A stretch of 64,000 nt of DNA from Limosilactobacillus sp. WILCCON 0051 (GCF_039955095.1 NZ_CP154878.1:992001-1056000), one strand, 5' to 3'. Counted from the stretch's first letter, positions 1-9,672 are shown. Made by a program: numbers and translations. The notes: generated from the sequence alone by a model not told the origin.

Positions 1-1
1 C

Positions 2-853
2 GCAGCCTTGACGTTTAAAAGCGGCAATGCCGTAATTCTGCGGGGCGGTAAGGAAGCACTGCATACCAATGCCGCTTTGGCCAATGTCTTGCGGCAATCA
101 CTGTCAGACCAGGATCTGCCAAAAGACAGCGTGCAGCTGATAACTGATACCAGTCATGAAACGGCCGGCGACTTGATGCACCTTAACGATTATCTGGACG
201 TTTTGATTCCCCGGGGCGGCCGCGGCTTGATTCAGCGCGTAGTTAAGACGGCAACGGTTCCGGTAATCGAAACTGGTGCCGGCAACTGCCACATCTATGT
301 TGATAAGGACGCGCAGCTGAAAATGGCGCAGGCAATCGTGGTCAATGCCAAGGTGCAGCGGCCATCCGTCTGCAACGCGGCCGAAAAGCTGTTGATTCAC
401 CAAGACGTGGCCGCTGCCTATCTGCCGGTCCTGGCCAAGAGTCTGCGGGCTCACGGCGTCGAGTTGCGCGGTGATGAGCGGGCCCAGGCGATCGTTGACA
501 TGCAGCCAGCCAGTGCAGCCGATTGGGATACTGAATATAATGACTTGATCATGGCAGTGAAGGTCGTTGATTCGTTTGATGATGCCGTCAAGCATATCAA
601 TGCCCACAGTACCCACCATTCAGAAGCTATTATTACCGATAATCTGGCAAGCGGACAGGCCTTTTTGAACCGGATCAATTCAGCCTGCGTCTACATCAAC
701 GCCTCAACACGGTTTACGGATGGCAGTCAGTTTGGCTTTGGGGCTGAGATCGGCATCAGCACGCAAAAGCTGCATGCCAGAGGGCCAATGGGGCTGGAGC
801 AGTTGACGACGATCAAGTATCAGATCATCGGCAATGGTCAGGTTCGTCATTAG
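2..853 (+). CDS. proA: Glutamate-5-semialdehyde dehydrogenase (gamma-glutamyl phosphate reductase), 5' end missing
   Basis: The frame is open from the window edge, so the start lies outside; about 283 residues of a family that is usually 410-420 aa are visible. The enzyme reduces gamma-glutamyl phosphate to glutamate semialdehyde in cytosolic proline synthesis. The aldehyde-dehydrogenase catalytic Cys sits in the [12 protein letters not shown] segment, and the C-terminal [20 protein letters not shown] block is typical of ProA. Family assignment is firm. A proB gene would be expected just upstream but cannot be seen. Confidence 0.95.
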   Translation, partial: AALTFKSGNAVILRGGKEALHTNAALANVLRQSLSDQDLPKDSVQLITDTSHETAGDLMHLNDYLDVLIPRGGRGLIQRVVKTATVPVIETGAGNCHIYVDKDAQLKMAQAIVVNAKVQRPSVCNAAEKLLIHQDVAAAYLPVLAKSLRAHGVELRGDERAQAIVDMQPASAADWDTEYNDLIMAVKVVDSFDDAVKHINAHSTHHSEAIITDNLASGQAFLNRINSACVYINASTRFTDGSQFGFGAEIGISTQKLHARGPMGLEQLTTIKYQIIGNGQVRH

Positions 854-863
854 TTGTTTAAAA

Positions 864-904
864 TTGACAAACGAGTTGCATAAATTGTTTTCTAATGCTA
901 TTCT
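864..904 (+). promoter_or_regulatory. Promoter of the leader peptide and permease unit
   Basis: A TTGACA at 864-869 and a better spaced TTGCAT (877-882) with TATTCT (899-904, 16 bp apart) precede the leader peptide. Which -35 box is used cannot be decided from sequence. Confidence 0.5.
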
Positions 905-937
905 AATAGCATACTAAGTTTTAAGGAGGAAGTTGAA

Positions 938-1003
938 ATGCTAAATATGCAATGTGAAATGTACCTAATTCAGCTAACCTCCACCTCAACCACAACAAAC
1001 TAA
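938..1003 (+). CDS. Thr/Ser-rich 21-aa leader peptide of the downstream permease
   Basis: A short ORF with a strong ribosome-binding site (AAGGAGGA, 9 nt upstream) encodes a 21-residue peptide ending LTSTSTTTN, with five Thr and two Ser among its last eight residues. The stop codon overlaps the first arm of the antiterminator hairpin. This layout is typical of ribosome-mediated attenuation: stalling at Thr or Ser codons when the charged tRNA is scarce would change downstream RNA folding. The peptide itself probably has no other role. Confidence 0.7.
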   Translation: MLNMQCEMYLIQLTSTSTTTN

Positions 1004-1119
1004 AGTGGTTGAGTTCTTCAATCTGGATATCAATAATGCAGCCAACAGCTGATCGAATCCGCTCAACCACTTGATAAATCTTAAGTGGGATTGAGATGGG
1101 TGGATTCGATCGGCTTTTT
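1003..1119 (+). promoter_or_regulatory. Transcription attenuator with competing hairpins
   Basis: Three competing stems can be drawn. The first pairs AAGTGGTTGAG (1003-1013) with CTCAACCACTT (1062-1072) and acts as antiterminator. The second pairs GCTGATCGAATCC (1048-1060) with GGATTCGATCGGC (1102-1114), followed by a T run at 1115-1119, and is an intrinsic terminator. A third hairpin uses CCACTT and AAGTGG (about 1067-1088). The arms overlap so that antiterminator and terminator exclude each other. Confidence 0.7.
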
Positions 1120-1147
1120 GTTTGGTTAAAAATAAAGGAGTTTTTTT

Positions 1148-2581
1148 ATGGAAGAGCAGAACAACAATCATCTGCGCCGGTCAATGACGACTGGGCAGAT
1201 GGAAATGATTGCTATCGGTGGGACGATCGGCAGTGGTTTGTTTATGGGGGCCACCTCAACCATTAAATGGGCCGGTCCATCAGTTCTGTTGGCCTATGCC
1301 GTAGTTGGCCTGGTTTTATATGCCATGATGCGGGCCTTGGGAGAAATGATCTATTTAAATCCAGGCACGGGATCGTTTGCCGATTATGGTACCAAATACA
1401 TCAATCCATTGTCGGGATATCTGGTTAAGTGGAGCAATGTCTTTCAGTTCATTATTGTCGGGATCTCAGACGTGATTGCGATGTCGCAGTATTTGAACTA
1501 TTGGTGGCCAAATCTGCCAGACTGGCTTTCCGGTATTATTCTGATCGTTATCTTGACGCTGGCCAATCTGGTTTCGGCAAAAGCTTATGGATCATTGGAA
1601 TTTTGGTTTGCCATGGTTAAGGTCGTTACGATTATCTTGATGATCGTGGTCGGCTTGATGGTGATCGTCTTTGGGCTGGGCAACAACTGGCATCCAGTCG
1701 GTCTGTCCAATCTTTGGTCGCACGGCGGCTTTTTCCCGAATGGCTGGAAGGGCTTCTTCTTCTCGCTGGCAGTGATTGCTGGGTCTTATCAAGGAATCGA
1801 GCTGCTGGGGATCGCGGCAGGGGAGACGGCCTCACCGCAAAAAGCCATCGTTAAGTCGGTTAAATCCGTTATCTGGCGAATCTTGATCTTCTACATTGGA
1901 GCTATTTTCGTGATCGTTTCCATCTATCCTTGGAATCAGCTGAGCACGGTTGGCTCCCCATTTGTTGAAACGTTTGAAAAAGTCGGCATCACGGGAGCAG
2001 CTGGTCTGATCAACTTTGTCGTATTGACGGCAGCAATGTCGGGTGCCAACTCGGGAATCTACAGTGCCAGCCGGATGCTGTTTAAGCTGTCGGTTGATCA
2101 TGAGGTTTCGCCATTCTTCTCCAAGCTGTCCAAGCGCGTGGTGCCAAACGTCGCGATTTTAACGATTGCCGGCTGGATTTTGGTTGGTTTTATCCTTAAC
2201 ACCATTTTGACGCAGATGAGCAAAACGGCTTCCAATCTGTTCGTCATCGTCTACAGTGCCTCGGTTCTGCCTGGGATGGTGCCTTGGTTCGTCATCCTGC
2301 TTTCTGAATTGCAGTTTAGAAAACAAAATGCCGATCTAATGAAGAACCACCCATTTAAGATGCCGCTGTATCCGTTCTACAACTATTTTGCCACGGCAGC
2401 CCTGCTGATTATTCTGGCATTCATGTTTATCAATCCAGATACGCGGGTTTCAGTTTCGGTCGGGGTAGTCTTCTTGGCAATCATGTCGCTGATCTACTTT
2501 ATTCGGGTCCGCAAGCATGAGGAACCCGAGGCCAGCGAAGAAGCTGATTTTGAAAATGAGCATCATTTAAAGAAAAATTAA
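1148..2581 (+). CDS. Amino-acid permease, APC superfamily (AAT family)
   Basis: This 477-aa protein has about twelve hydrophobic segments and the APC signature IAIGGTIGSGLFMG near residue 20, followed by the GPSVLLAYAVVG helix. It imports amino acids across the cytoplasmic membrane by proton symport, as known for the family. The upstream leader peptide is rich in Thr and Ser codons, which suggests that its substrate is threonine and/or serine; family similarity alone would not tell. RBS AAGGAG lies 9 nt before the ATG. A terminator follows at 2593-2625. Confidence 0.88.
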   Translation: MEEQNNNHLRRSMTTGQMEMIAIGGTIGSGLFMGATSTIKWAGPSVLLAYAVVGLVLYAMMRALGEMIYLNPGTGSFADYGTKYINPLSGYLVKWSNVFQFIIVGISDVIAMSQYLNYWWPNLPDWLSGIILIVILTLANLVSAKAYGSLEFWFAMVKVVTIILMIVVGLMVIVFGLGNNWHPVGLSNLWSHGGFFPNGWKGFFFSLAVIAGSYQGIELLGIAAGETASPQKAIVKSVKSVIWRILIFYIGAIFVIVSIYPWNQLSTVGSPFVETFEKVGITGAAGLINFVVLTAAMSGANSGIYSASRMLFKLSVDHEVSPFFSKLSKRVVPNVAILTIAGWILVGFILNTILTQMSKTASNLFVIVYSASVLPGMVPWFVILLSELQFRKQNADLMKNHPFKMPLYPFYNYFATAALLIILAFMFINPDTRVSVSVGVVFLAIMSLIYFIRVRKHEEPEASEEADFENEHHLKKN

Positions 2582-2592
2582 TGGAAATTAAA

Positions 2593-2625
2593 TTAGCGTC
2601 TGGTCAATTGGCCAGGCGCTTTTTA
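2593..2625 (+). terminator. Intrinsic terminator after the permease
   Basis: The stem GCGTCTGG / CCAGGCGC is followed by TTTTT. Confidence 0.75.
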
Positions 2626-2679
2626 GCAGGGACAGTATGCTATAATTTTCAATAATCATGAATTAAGGAAGGGATCGCA

Positions 2680-4062
2680 GTGAAACATACCTGTACGACT
2701 TTTTTGGCTGGGAAGGCGGCCACGATTGATGGATCGACTTTGATCTGTCGTCAAGAAGACTATAGCAACGCGTTTGATCCACAGCGCTTTGTTGTCGTCA
2801 AGCCAGAGGAGCAGCCGCGCCACTATGCCTCTAAGACGACCAGCTTTACGCTTGAGCTGCCGGAAAATCCGCTCAAGTATACAGCCGTGCCTGATGCCGA
2901 TGATAGTGCCGGTGTTTTTGCGGCTGGTGGCATCAATGCCGCCAACGTTGCCATGACCGCAACCGAAACCGCTACGACCAATGCCCGCGTCCTGGGAGCC
3001 GACCCGTACAATTCGGACAGCGGGATTGGCGAAGAGGATTTTGTCACCTTGGTACTGCCTTATATCAAATCGGCTCGCGAAGGCGTCAAAAGGCTGGGCC
3101 ATCTTTTGGAAAAATATGGCACTTATGAATCCAATGGTATTGCGTTTAGTGATCAAGATGAGGTCTGGTATTTTGAAACGATTGGCGGTCATCACTGGGC
3201 GGCTTTAAAGATTCCCGATGATGCCTATGTGATCGCGCCAAATCAGTTCAACATTACCGATTATGACTTTGAAAGCGATGCGACCATGTATGCAGCTGAT
3301 CTGCCGACTTTTATCAATCGTTATCACTTGAATCCTGAACATGGCCTGAACCTGCGCGAGATCTTTGGCAGTCGTACGGCCAGCGATGCCCGCTATAATT
3401 ATCCGCGCGCCTGGTACGTGCAAAAGCTGCTGAGCGATGAGGAACAAAAACTTCCGACTGACCAGGATCTGCCATTTGTCTGTCATCCAAAGCGCAAACT
3501 GGCGATTGAAGACATTAAGCAGGCAATGAGCATGCATTTTCAGCATACCGACTTTGATCCATATGGTCAGGGATCTGCAAACGATCAGCACAAATATCGA
3601 CCGATCGCGTTAAACCGAAATCTTGAAATTCACATGCTGCAGATCAGAAATCACGTGCCGGACTCGATTGCGGGCGTGCACTGGCTGGCATTTGGTCCCA
3701 ATACGTTTAATGCCGTGGTGCCGTTTTATGCCAACGTTGAAGATACGCCGGCACCATATAAGAATACGACCAGCGACTTTGATCTGCAGAATATGTATTG
3801 GCTGACGCATACGCTGGCGGCGCTGGGCGATCAGAACTATCAGCGCTATGAAATGATGGAAGAAGGCTTTGAGCAGACGGTCATGGCGGCCTGTCGTCAG
3901 CTGCAGTCCCAAACCGACGCGCATGTGCAGACAGTCGATGAGGTCAGTGCCGAACTGACGCAAGTCAACGAGCAGATGGCGCAGGTCTCGCTGACTGAGA
4001 GCACCAAGCTGTTGGGCAGGATGGTCAAAGAAGCATTTAAACACGAGAAACTGCAATATTAA
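2680..4062 (+). CDS. pepD: C69-family dipeptidase
   Basis: A 460-aa cytosolic dipeptidase of the Ntn-hydrolase C69 family. GTG at 2680 is chosen because GGAAGGGA lies at the right distance and because it places Cys5 (MKHTC) near the N terminus, as expected for the nucleophile. Conserved blocks NAANVAMTATET and ESNGIAFSDQDEVWYFETIGGHHW match PepD/PepDA enzymes of lactobacilli. It splits dipeptides delivered by peptide uptake. It is followed after 28 bp by a secreted nuclease gene. Confidence 0.9.
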   Translation: MKHTCTTFLAGKAATIDGSTLICRQEDYSNAFDPQRFVVVKPEEQPRHYASKTTSFTLELPENPLKYTAVPDADDSAGVFAAGGINAANVAMTATETATTNARVLGADPYNSDSGIGEEDFVTLVLPYIKSAREGVKRLGHLLEKYGTYESNGIAFSDQDEVWYFETIGGHHWAALKIPDDAYVIAPNQFNITDYDFESDATMYAADLPTFINRYHLNPEHGLNLREIFGSRTASDARYNYPRAWYVQKLLSDEEQKLPTDQDLPFVCHPKRKLAIEDIKQAMSMHFQHTDFDPYGQGSANDQHKYRPIALNRNLEIHMLQIRNHVPDSIAGVHWLAFGPNTFNAVVPFYANVEDTPAPYKNTTSDFDLQNMYWLTHTLAALGDQNYQRYEMMEEGFEQTVMAACRQLQSQTDAHVQTVDEVSAELTQVNEQMAQVSLTESTKLLGRMVKEAFKHEKLQY

Positions 4063-4090
4063 TAATCATTTGATAGTCAAGGAGAAATAA

Positions 4091-4990
4091 ATGAAGAAGA
4101 AAACGCGTCGAGTCCTGCATTGGCTGACGGCTTTCGTAGTTTTGTTTGCCCTCAGCAGTCTGATCAAGCCGGGGACACAGACCGGCAATTCAGCCACGGC
4201 TACCAGCACCGCCAGCAGTTCAGCCGTTTTAGCCAGTCAGTTAAAAGAAAAGCTGAATGGCCTGGTTAACAAGACCAGCAGCTCAACTGGCAGTCGGCAG
4301 GGTTCCAGTACGCTGATTACGCCCAGTCAGACCAAGGCAGCCTCGGTTTTGTCAGAAGGCGTTAAACAGCAGCTGGGCGGCAGTCTGACTTGGAATGGGC
4401 ATGGTGCATACATCGTCAACAATAACCAGACCCAGCTGAATGCCAGCGTCAGCAGTGCGCCATATGCCGTCAACTATACCGACAGCCGCGGACGAGCCTG
4501 GCGAGGCGAGGCTTGGCTGAACAAGACGACGCGTCAGTATCGCAGTCGTGACCAGACTGGCAACGGCGCTACCAGTTGGAAACCAGCGGGCTTTTTGCAG
4601 GCGACGAATCTTGCCAATGGTCCATCGCATGCCTATGATCGCGGCCACCTGCTGGGTTATGCGCTGGTTGGCGGGATTTCGGGCTTTGATGCCTCAGAGT
4701 CGAATCCTAAAAACATTGCCACGCAGACGGCTTGGGCCAATGAGGCAGCCAGCGAGAGCTCAACTGGGCAGAACTACTATGAAGGACTGGTCAGAAAGGC
4801 GCTGGATCAAAATAAAAAAGTTCGCTATCGGGTAACCGATATTTATGATGGTGCCAATCTGGTTCCATCAGGCGCGCATATTGAAGCTAAATCCAGTGAC
4901 GGCAGCCTTGAGTTTAACGTCTTCGTGCCCAACGTTCAAAACAATATCGTAGTCAACTATGCAACTGGGGCTGTAACGGCAAGCAATTAA
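4091..4990 (+). CDS. Secreted or membrane-anchored DNA/RNA non-specific endonuclease (EndA-like)
   Basis: The 299-aa protein starts with a basic N terminus and one hydrophobic segment (about residues 10-28), which would export or anchor it, then a Ser/Thr-rich linker, then a beta-beta-alpha-metal nuclease domain. The DRGH motif of the catalytic core appears as [15 protein letters not shown] near residue 183, with the metal-binding Asn in [10 protein letters not shown]. Related proteins include streptococcal EndA and secreted DNA-entry nucleases. Likely roles are nutrient recovery from extracellular DNA or biofilm DNA turnover. Confidence 0.88.
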   Translation: MKKKTRRVLHWLTAFVVLFALSSLIKPGTQTGNSATATSTASSSAVLASQLKEKLNGLVNKTSSSTGSRQGSSTLITPSQTKAASVLSEGVKQQLGGSLTWNGHGAYIVNNNQTQLNASVSSAPYAVNYTDSRGRAWRGEAWLNKTTRQYRSRDQTGNGATSWKPAGFLQATNLANGPSHAYDRGHLLGYALVGGISGFDASESNPKNIATQTAWANEAASESSTGQNYYEGLVRKALDQNKKVRYRVTDIYDGANLVPSGAHIEAKSSDGSLEFNVFVPNVQNNIVVNYATGAVTASN

Positions 4991-4996
4991 TAAAAA

Positions 4997-5036
4997 AACA
5001 GTCGACGAAAAATTACGCCGACTGTTTTTTTACTGT
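4997..5036. terminator. Bidirectional terminator between nuclease and XRE regulator
   Basis: AACAGTCG-type stem with CGACTGTT and A/T runs on both sides serves both convergent genes. Confidence 0.75.
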
Positions 5037-5371
5037 GTGTCTTTAATCGCGTCAATCAACTGTAAAATCGCATAGGCTGCTTTATCAGCCTGCTGTGGAT
5101 CCATCGATTTTAGCTGGTAGATTAACTGATTAACTGAAAGAGAGGTTTCGCGGTCACGCTGACTGTCCTCGACCAATTGTGCAGTTGAGATTTGCATGGC
5201 GTGGGCAATCTTGTTAAGCGTTTTGATGCTGACGTTTTGATCACTTGTTCTCTCTAGTCGTGAGATGAAATTGACAGACAAACCGCTTTCTTCAGCAAGT
5301 TTTTCTTGTGTTATCCCGAGGCTTCTACGGAAGGCTCTGATATTCTCGCCTATATTTAAAATTTCCGGCAC
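5030..5371 (-). CDS. XRE-family transcriptional regulator
   Basis: A 113-aa protein with an N-terminal helix-turn-helix (ENIRAFRRSLGITQEKLAEESGLSVNFISRLE, residues about 9-40, read in two overlapping parts) and a C-terminal alpha-helical segment of unknown role. The start is GTG with AGAGGGG close upstream. It is divergent from the PLD/ATPase gene at 5631 across a 260-bp A+T-rich region and may control it or itself. Confidence 0.8.
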   Translation of the reverse strand: MPEILNIGENIRAFRRSLGITQEKLAEESGLSVNFISRLERTSDQNVSIKTLNKIAHAMQISTAQLVEDSQRDRETSLSVNQLIYQLKSMDPQQADKAAYAILQLIDAIKDTQ

Positions 5372-5630
5372 CCCCTCTTTTTAAATCTAACTAAAAAATT
5401 TGAAATTTTTAACGTTATAGATAAACGGTTTCACGAAACAATTTTTGCAATTAATGCACATATTATAGAATTCACAGAATTTTTGAGTAATTTGGTTTTT
5501 GCATAAAATAAAATCCTGGTGAGTGCACATAAATTTGCCTGTCATTCTTTAGGGCCAAAACTTGCAAACGTTATAAAAATACAGCAAAATGGAACATAGT
5601 ATAAAACGATGACGAAGAAGGAACCAGTTT
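5372..5630. other. Divergent intergenic region between XRE and PLD/ATPase genes
   Basis: This 259-bp A+T-rich stretch must hold promoters for both divergent genes. I see plausible -10 boxes (ATAGTATAAAAC near 5597) but no clear operator. Confidence 0.4.
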
Positions 5631-7958
5631 ATGAGTACGACGACGCAAAATTCGGCCAGTCAAAGACGACGGGTCCACTACGTTTTTAATAATCAAGAGG
5701 TGCCACGCTTGACGATTCGTCAGCTGTTTGACACCCGCCGCTTCAGTCGCTTGACAGCGGTTACCGGAGAGCTGGATGCCGACTTTTTTAATCAGCATCT
5801 CAGCGACTTTATCCAAGTTGAGATTGCCCTGGGCGCCCCAGAACAGACAACGCCGCAGACTGCGGATGAGACGGCCACTAAAGGTGCTTTGACGAATGCA
5901 CTGCTGGCCGCCGCCAATAAGCAGCCGGCGCGTTTGTTTGAGGCCTTGAGCGGGCAGAATCAGCTGAACGTGCTGAATGGCCTGTACACGGTTGAGCAGG
6001 CTCCCGTACAGGCCATTCATTCGCGCTTTTATCTGCTTAGCGATGATACCGGCGCTCAGACGCGGGTAATCCTGGGTAGCATCAACCTAACCGCGGCTTC
6101 TTTTGATGAGCATCATAATCAGCTTGAAGAAGTACTGGTGTTTGATAATAGTCCTTTATACACTAATTTTATGCAACGGTTTAAGAATGATCTTAAACCA
6201 GTCTTAAAAAATTATTTTTCTACTGAGCTGCTCAGTGCCGCGCAAAAACAGCTGGATGCCATGAAAAAGGATCAAAAAGCCGGTAAGGACGTCGGCAACG
6301 TGATCATTCTTGGCAATGAGACGACTGACCAGATCGCGATTGCTGATATGACTGAGCTGATTTCGCATGACGTCCAGCAGCAGATCGATCGGGGAATCGT
6401 TGGCCAGGAGATTACCAAGGCCATGCGCGATATTACGACTGATCGGGCCTTGGTAAAAGATGAGCTGGAGCGTTCGATTCATCAACAGGATGCCATCTTC
6501 AACCTGCAAAAAGACTCGGTTTCGCCACGCGCGGCCAAGCCAACGCTTAAGACGCGCGAAAAGATCTATAAACGAGTGCGGCAGACGTTGATGACTGACA
6601 TGACGCCGCAGGAACGCTCGGCCGAGAAAAAATACACCACGTTTTTGTATGATCGGCCAATGGAGCGGAATCTGGCCAATGACAACAGCGGCCTGTACGT
6701 GCCAAACGATGCAGGAACCTACCCAATTCCATTTGGCAAGCTGGCCACCATCAGTGAGATCCGCGACGGCTTAAAGAGCATTGATGCCGTTATGCAGGGT
6801 TATGCCAAGTACGTGGTCGACTACACGCCTGATTATGGCCGACGCTTTTATGAGGCTATTTTATACAGCTTTACGGCGCCATTTTTATGGGAGATCCGTT
6901 CCAAGGCCAGTCTCAATCCGGAAGACGGCAATGACGTTCCCAACTTTTTGGTATTGGGGGCTACGGCAGGCTCAGGCAAGTCAACGCTGCTTAGAATCAT
7001 CAATCAGCTGACCTGGAATACGGACCGCTCGTTGATTGACTTTGGCACGATCTATCCAACCGAGACGCCGCAAAAGAAGCTGAAGACGGTTCAGGCTTTA
7101 GAGCACTATATGAAGACTGGCAGTACCTACCCAGTCTTGGTTGATGAGATTGAACCCTACTTCTTCCAGCAGGATCAATACAGTCGGCACTTGATCGTTG
7201 ACACCATGAATGATCTGGTCAACCATCCACATGCCGTGGCGCCTTTGATTGGTACGACCAATTATGACTCCGGGTTCACCATGCTGCGAGAAACGGCGCG
7301 CCGGACCTACTATCTGCAGATCGACAAGGTGATTGACGAGGCGCAAAAAGGCGAGGCCAATAAATATATCTACAACGTCCGGCAGACTCTAAACAACACG
7401 CTCTTTAAGGATTTTGTCGTTCGAATGGCTACCCTGCTCAGTGACGACGAGACGCCATGGCGGACTTTTGATAAACAGACGGGGCGGTTGGACTTTTTGG
7501 CCAATACGCGCAAGCTTTTCAAAGAATATTATGAGATGGCGGATCTGCCATTGCCTGATTTCTTTGCCGATGCCATCTGCGACGATTTTCGCGAAAGCGC
7601 GCGGAGTCGGTGGGCCAAGCTGTATCTGACGCAGACTGAGGACTTTAAGCACTATGCCGATAAGCACAGTCTGCTGTTTGACATCTCTAAGCTCAATACC
7701 TTTAACGGCTTCAGTGCCGATAGTATTGAAGAGTACCGCAATGCGCTGCCGGTTGAGATCTGTGTCGATGGCATCAACGGCAAGCGCGGCAAGTTTATGG
7801 AGATCAAAGAGGATGCCTTTTTCAAGTGGATTGGCGAGCCCGATCCCTATCTTGAAGATGACGACTTTGCCAAGGAAACAGCAACAGAGCCAGAACGTTC
7901 AGCAGCTGCCGAACCGCCAAGAAAAAAGAAAGGCTTTTGGGCTCGACTGTTTGGCTAG
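5631..7958 (+). CDS. PLD-fold plus P-loop ATPase protein, possible defence gene
   Basis: This 775-aa protein joins two regions. The N-terminal part has a phospholipase-D-like half-site: H130-S-R followed by ILGSINLT near residue 146 (an HxK with Lys replaced by Arg, then GSxN). The C-terminal half is an AAA-type ATPase with Walker A GATAGSGKS at 443-451 and Walker B VLVDEIEP around D505-E506. PLD-fold nucleases paired with ATPases occur in several antiphage systems, so a defence role is an inference. It is not like neighbouring metabolic genes. RBS GAAGGAA precedes the ATG. I cannot name a family. Confidence 0.6.
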   Translation: MSTTTQNSASQRRRVHYVFNNQEVPRLTIRQLFDTRRFSRLTAVTGELDADFFNQHLSDFIQVEIALGAPEQTTPQTADETATKGALTNALLAAANKQPARLFEALSGQNQLNVLNGLYTVEQAPVQAIHSRFYLLSDDTGAQTRVILGSINLTAASFDEHHNQLEEVLVFDNSPLYTNFMQRFKNDLKPVLKNYFSTELLSAAQKQLDAMKKDQKAGKDVGNVIILGNETTDQIAIADMTELISHDVQQQIDRGIVGQEITKAMRDITTDRALVKDELERSIHQQDAIFNLQKDSVSPRAAKPTLKTREKIYKRVRQTLMTDMTPQERSAEKKYTTFLYDRPMERNLANDNSGLYVPNDAGTYPIPFGKLATISEIRDGLKSIDAVMQGYAKYVVDYTPDYGRRFYEAILYSFTAPFLWEIRSKASLNPEDGNDVPNFLVLGATAGSGKSTLLRIINQLTWNTDRSLIDFGTIYPTETPQKKLKTVQALEHYMKTGSTYPVLVDEIEPYFFQQDQYSRHLIVDTMNDLVNHPHAVAPLIGTTNYDSGFTMLRETARRTYYLQIDKVIDEAQKGEANKYIYNVRQTLNNTLFKDFVVRMATLLSDDETPWRTFDKQTGRLDFLANTRKLFKEYYEMADLPLPDFFADAICDDFRESARSRWAKLYLTQTEDFKHYADKHSLLFDISKLNTFNGFSADSIEEYRNALPVEICVDGINGKRGKFMEIKEDAFFKWIGEPDPYLEDDDFAKETATEPERSAAAEPPRKKKGFWARLFG

Positions 7959-8074
7959 ACAATCTTCTTTGAACAGCCGATTTTAGTTTAGAATTGAAAT
8001 TAGCAGGCGAAAGGGTTTACAATATCTTCTAGAGATAGTTTAATCAAACAATTAACTCAAGGAAGGTTTGGCAG

Positions 8075-8272
8075 ATGCGTTTTAATCGAGAATTTTATAA
8101 GGACGTCTTTTTCTGGGGCGGCATCTTGATCTTTTTGTCAGCGGTTTTATATCAAGGCAGCTGGTCAACCTGGTTTGGCTATTTTGATGTCTTCTTGATC
8201 GTTTTCGGTCTGGCATTGGCAGCGATGACCATGGTTAGCCATGACGTCTCTAAAAACAAACAGTCAAGATAA
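8075..8272 (+). CDS. Small two-helix membrane protein
   Basis: A 65-aa protein with two hydrophobic segments (about 12-27 and 35-53) and a basic tail. RBS GGAAGG is well placed and a terminator follows, so it is a real monocistronic gene. Function unknown. Confidence 0.7.
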   Translation: MRFNREFYKDVFFWGGILIFLSAVLYQGSWSTWFGYFDVFLIVFGLALAAMTMVSHDVSKNKQSR

Positions 8273-8273
8273 A

Positions 8274-8306
8274 AAGGATTTTAGCACGAGGCTAAAATCC
8301 TTTTTG
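8274..8306. terminator. Terminator after the small membrane protein
   Basis: AAAGGATTTTAGC / GCTAAAATCCTTT stem with T run; it also serves the convergent gene at 8321. Confidence 0.8.
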
Positions 8307-8320
8307 TTTGGTCAGCTTGC

Positions 8321-8587
8321 TTAGTCTTGTTCCGCTTTGATCAGCACGCGCTTTTTGGTTTGGCGCTTGGCATGGAACTTTTCCAATACCGGAACGACCA
8401 TGCGCTGATACCAGTGGCGACTCGTAAGCCAGCGATGGAAGCGGGGCGACAGTTTAGAGAGCGCAAACAGCGCCAGCAGGAAAAATGGTACCTGAGGGAT
8501 TACGGGCAGTGCCAACCCAATAATGCCACCGACAAAACCAGTCAGTGCCAGCATTCCCCAGCCAATTTTCTCCAAAATGATCAGCAT
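8321..8587 (-). CDS. DUF454 (YbaN-like) inner-membrane protein
   Basis: The 88-aa product contains the family core LALPVIPQVPFFLLALFALS then SPRFHRWL, typical of DUF454 proteins, with two or three membrane segments. I place the start at 8587 because GGAGATG lies 7 nt upstream; a longer frame to 8659 has no ribosome-binding site. Function unknown. Confidence 0.78.
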   Translation of the reverse strand: MLIILEKIGWGMLALTGFVGGIIGLALPVIPQVPFFLLALFALSKLSPRFHRWLTSRHWYQRMVVPVLEKFHAKRQTKKRVLIKAEQD

Positions 8588-8750
8588 ACGGTCATCTCCT
8601 TTATAAACGCGACTTGATTTTGTTGGCAAGATTATAGCACGTTCAGCTTTAAAACGCATTGAAAACGAATCGACCTTGAGTCTTTTTTAATCTTTGCTTA
8701 ATCAGCGGTGCGTTATAATTAGGCTAGTTTGATGATAAGGGATGATGGTA

Positions 8751-9629
8751 ATGCTGAATAAAAAGCAGCTGGTGATCAAGATAGTCTTAAAACGGTTGTG
8801 GTACCTGATTTTTGGCATTATCGTAATTGCGATGGCCGTTCAGCTTTATTTATTGAAGGGAACGCCCAGCCAGCCCTTGAATATGCATCGGCTGCGCTCT
8901 GATGTCAGCTATACCGATACGCCGACGCTTTTGATCCCGGGACAGGGCGGCAATACGATTACCTTTAATACGTTTATCAAGCGCGCTCAAAATGAAAATA
9001 TCGCGCAAAGTGCCATGGTCGTGCGCGTCTCGCCGACTGGTCAGGTGCGCGTCAAGGGTAGTCTCAAAGGTCAGAAAAATCCGCTGATTCAGATTCTGTA
9101 TGACTGGAATTATAACGTTTCGTTCAAACCGCAGATGCATCAGCTGACGCAGGTCTTGATCGTTTTGCATCAGCGCTATCACGTCAAGCGTTTGAATATC
9201 GTCGCGCATTCTTATGGCGGAACGGAATTTCTCCACGCCTATCTAAGCAATCATAAGCTGCAAAAAGAAATCGCGTTTCAAAAAATCGTGCTGCTGGGCG
9301 TGCCGGTAGAAGAAAGCTTTGGTACCAATACCAAGTATACGGCCTGGCTGTTTAAAAAGTCGCGGGACGCAGAATTCAAGCAGCTGCTGCGACAGGTAAA
9401 AAAGGCACGGTTTGCTAACAATGAAACGGTCTACAACATTATGGGCAAAGAGGCTGATCAAAAGACGGATGGCGAGGTTCCCAACATCCAGTCGCAAATG
9501 ATGGCAACGCTGTTTAAGAACACCTCGGTCAAATACGTACAGCGCTGGTATCCCAAAACCACTCATCGTCAGCTGCATGAAAAAAAGGCGATCCTGGATT
9601 ACGTCATGCAGACACTTTGGGGAAAGTAG
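8751..9629 (+). CDS. DUF915 alpha/beta hydrolase, membrane-anchored
   Basis: About 292 aa with an N-terminal signal anchor (residues 12-32) and an alpha/beta-hydrolase fold: TPTLLIPGQGGN is the oxyanion-side strand and IVAHSYGGTEF carries the nucleophile Ser (G/HxSxG type). This is the DUF915 family common in lactobacilli, presumably an extracytoplasmic esterase. The ATG at 8751 is preferred over 8742, where AAGGG would touch the start codon. Confidence 0.8.
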   Translation: MLNKKQLVIKIVLKRLWYLIFGIIVIAMAVQLYLLKGTPSQPLNMHRLRSDVSYTDTPTLLIPGQGGNTITFNTFIKRAQNENIAQSAMVVRVSPTGQVRVKGSLKGQKNPLIQILYDWNYNVSFKPQMHQLTQVLIVLHQRYHVKRLNIVAHSYGGTEFLHAYLSNHKLQKEIAFQKIVLLGVPVEESFGTNTKYTAWLFKKSRDAEFKQLLRQVKKARFANNETVYNIMGKEADQKTDGEVPNIQSQMMATLFKNTSVKYVQRWYPKTTHRQLHEKKAILDYVMQTLWGK

Positions 9630-9633
9630 CATT

Positions 9634-9672
9634 GCTGAAAAAAAAGAGCACGGTAAAACGCGCTCTTTTTTA
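9634..9672. terminator. Bidirectional terminator between the hydrolase and gluconate kinase
   Basis: AAAAAAGAGC / GCTCTTTTTT stem with A and T runs on both sides. Confidence 0.8.

Noticed and set aside
104..619. Long minus-strand frame opposite proA
   Set aside because: It is a codon-bias shadow of the proA frame. Many such antisense frames in the window were left out for this reason.
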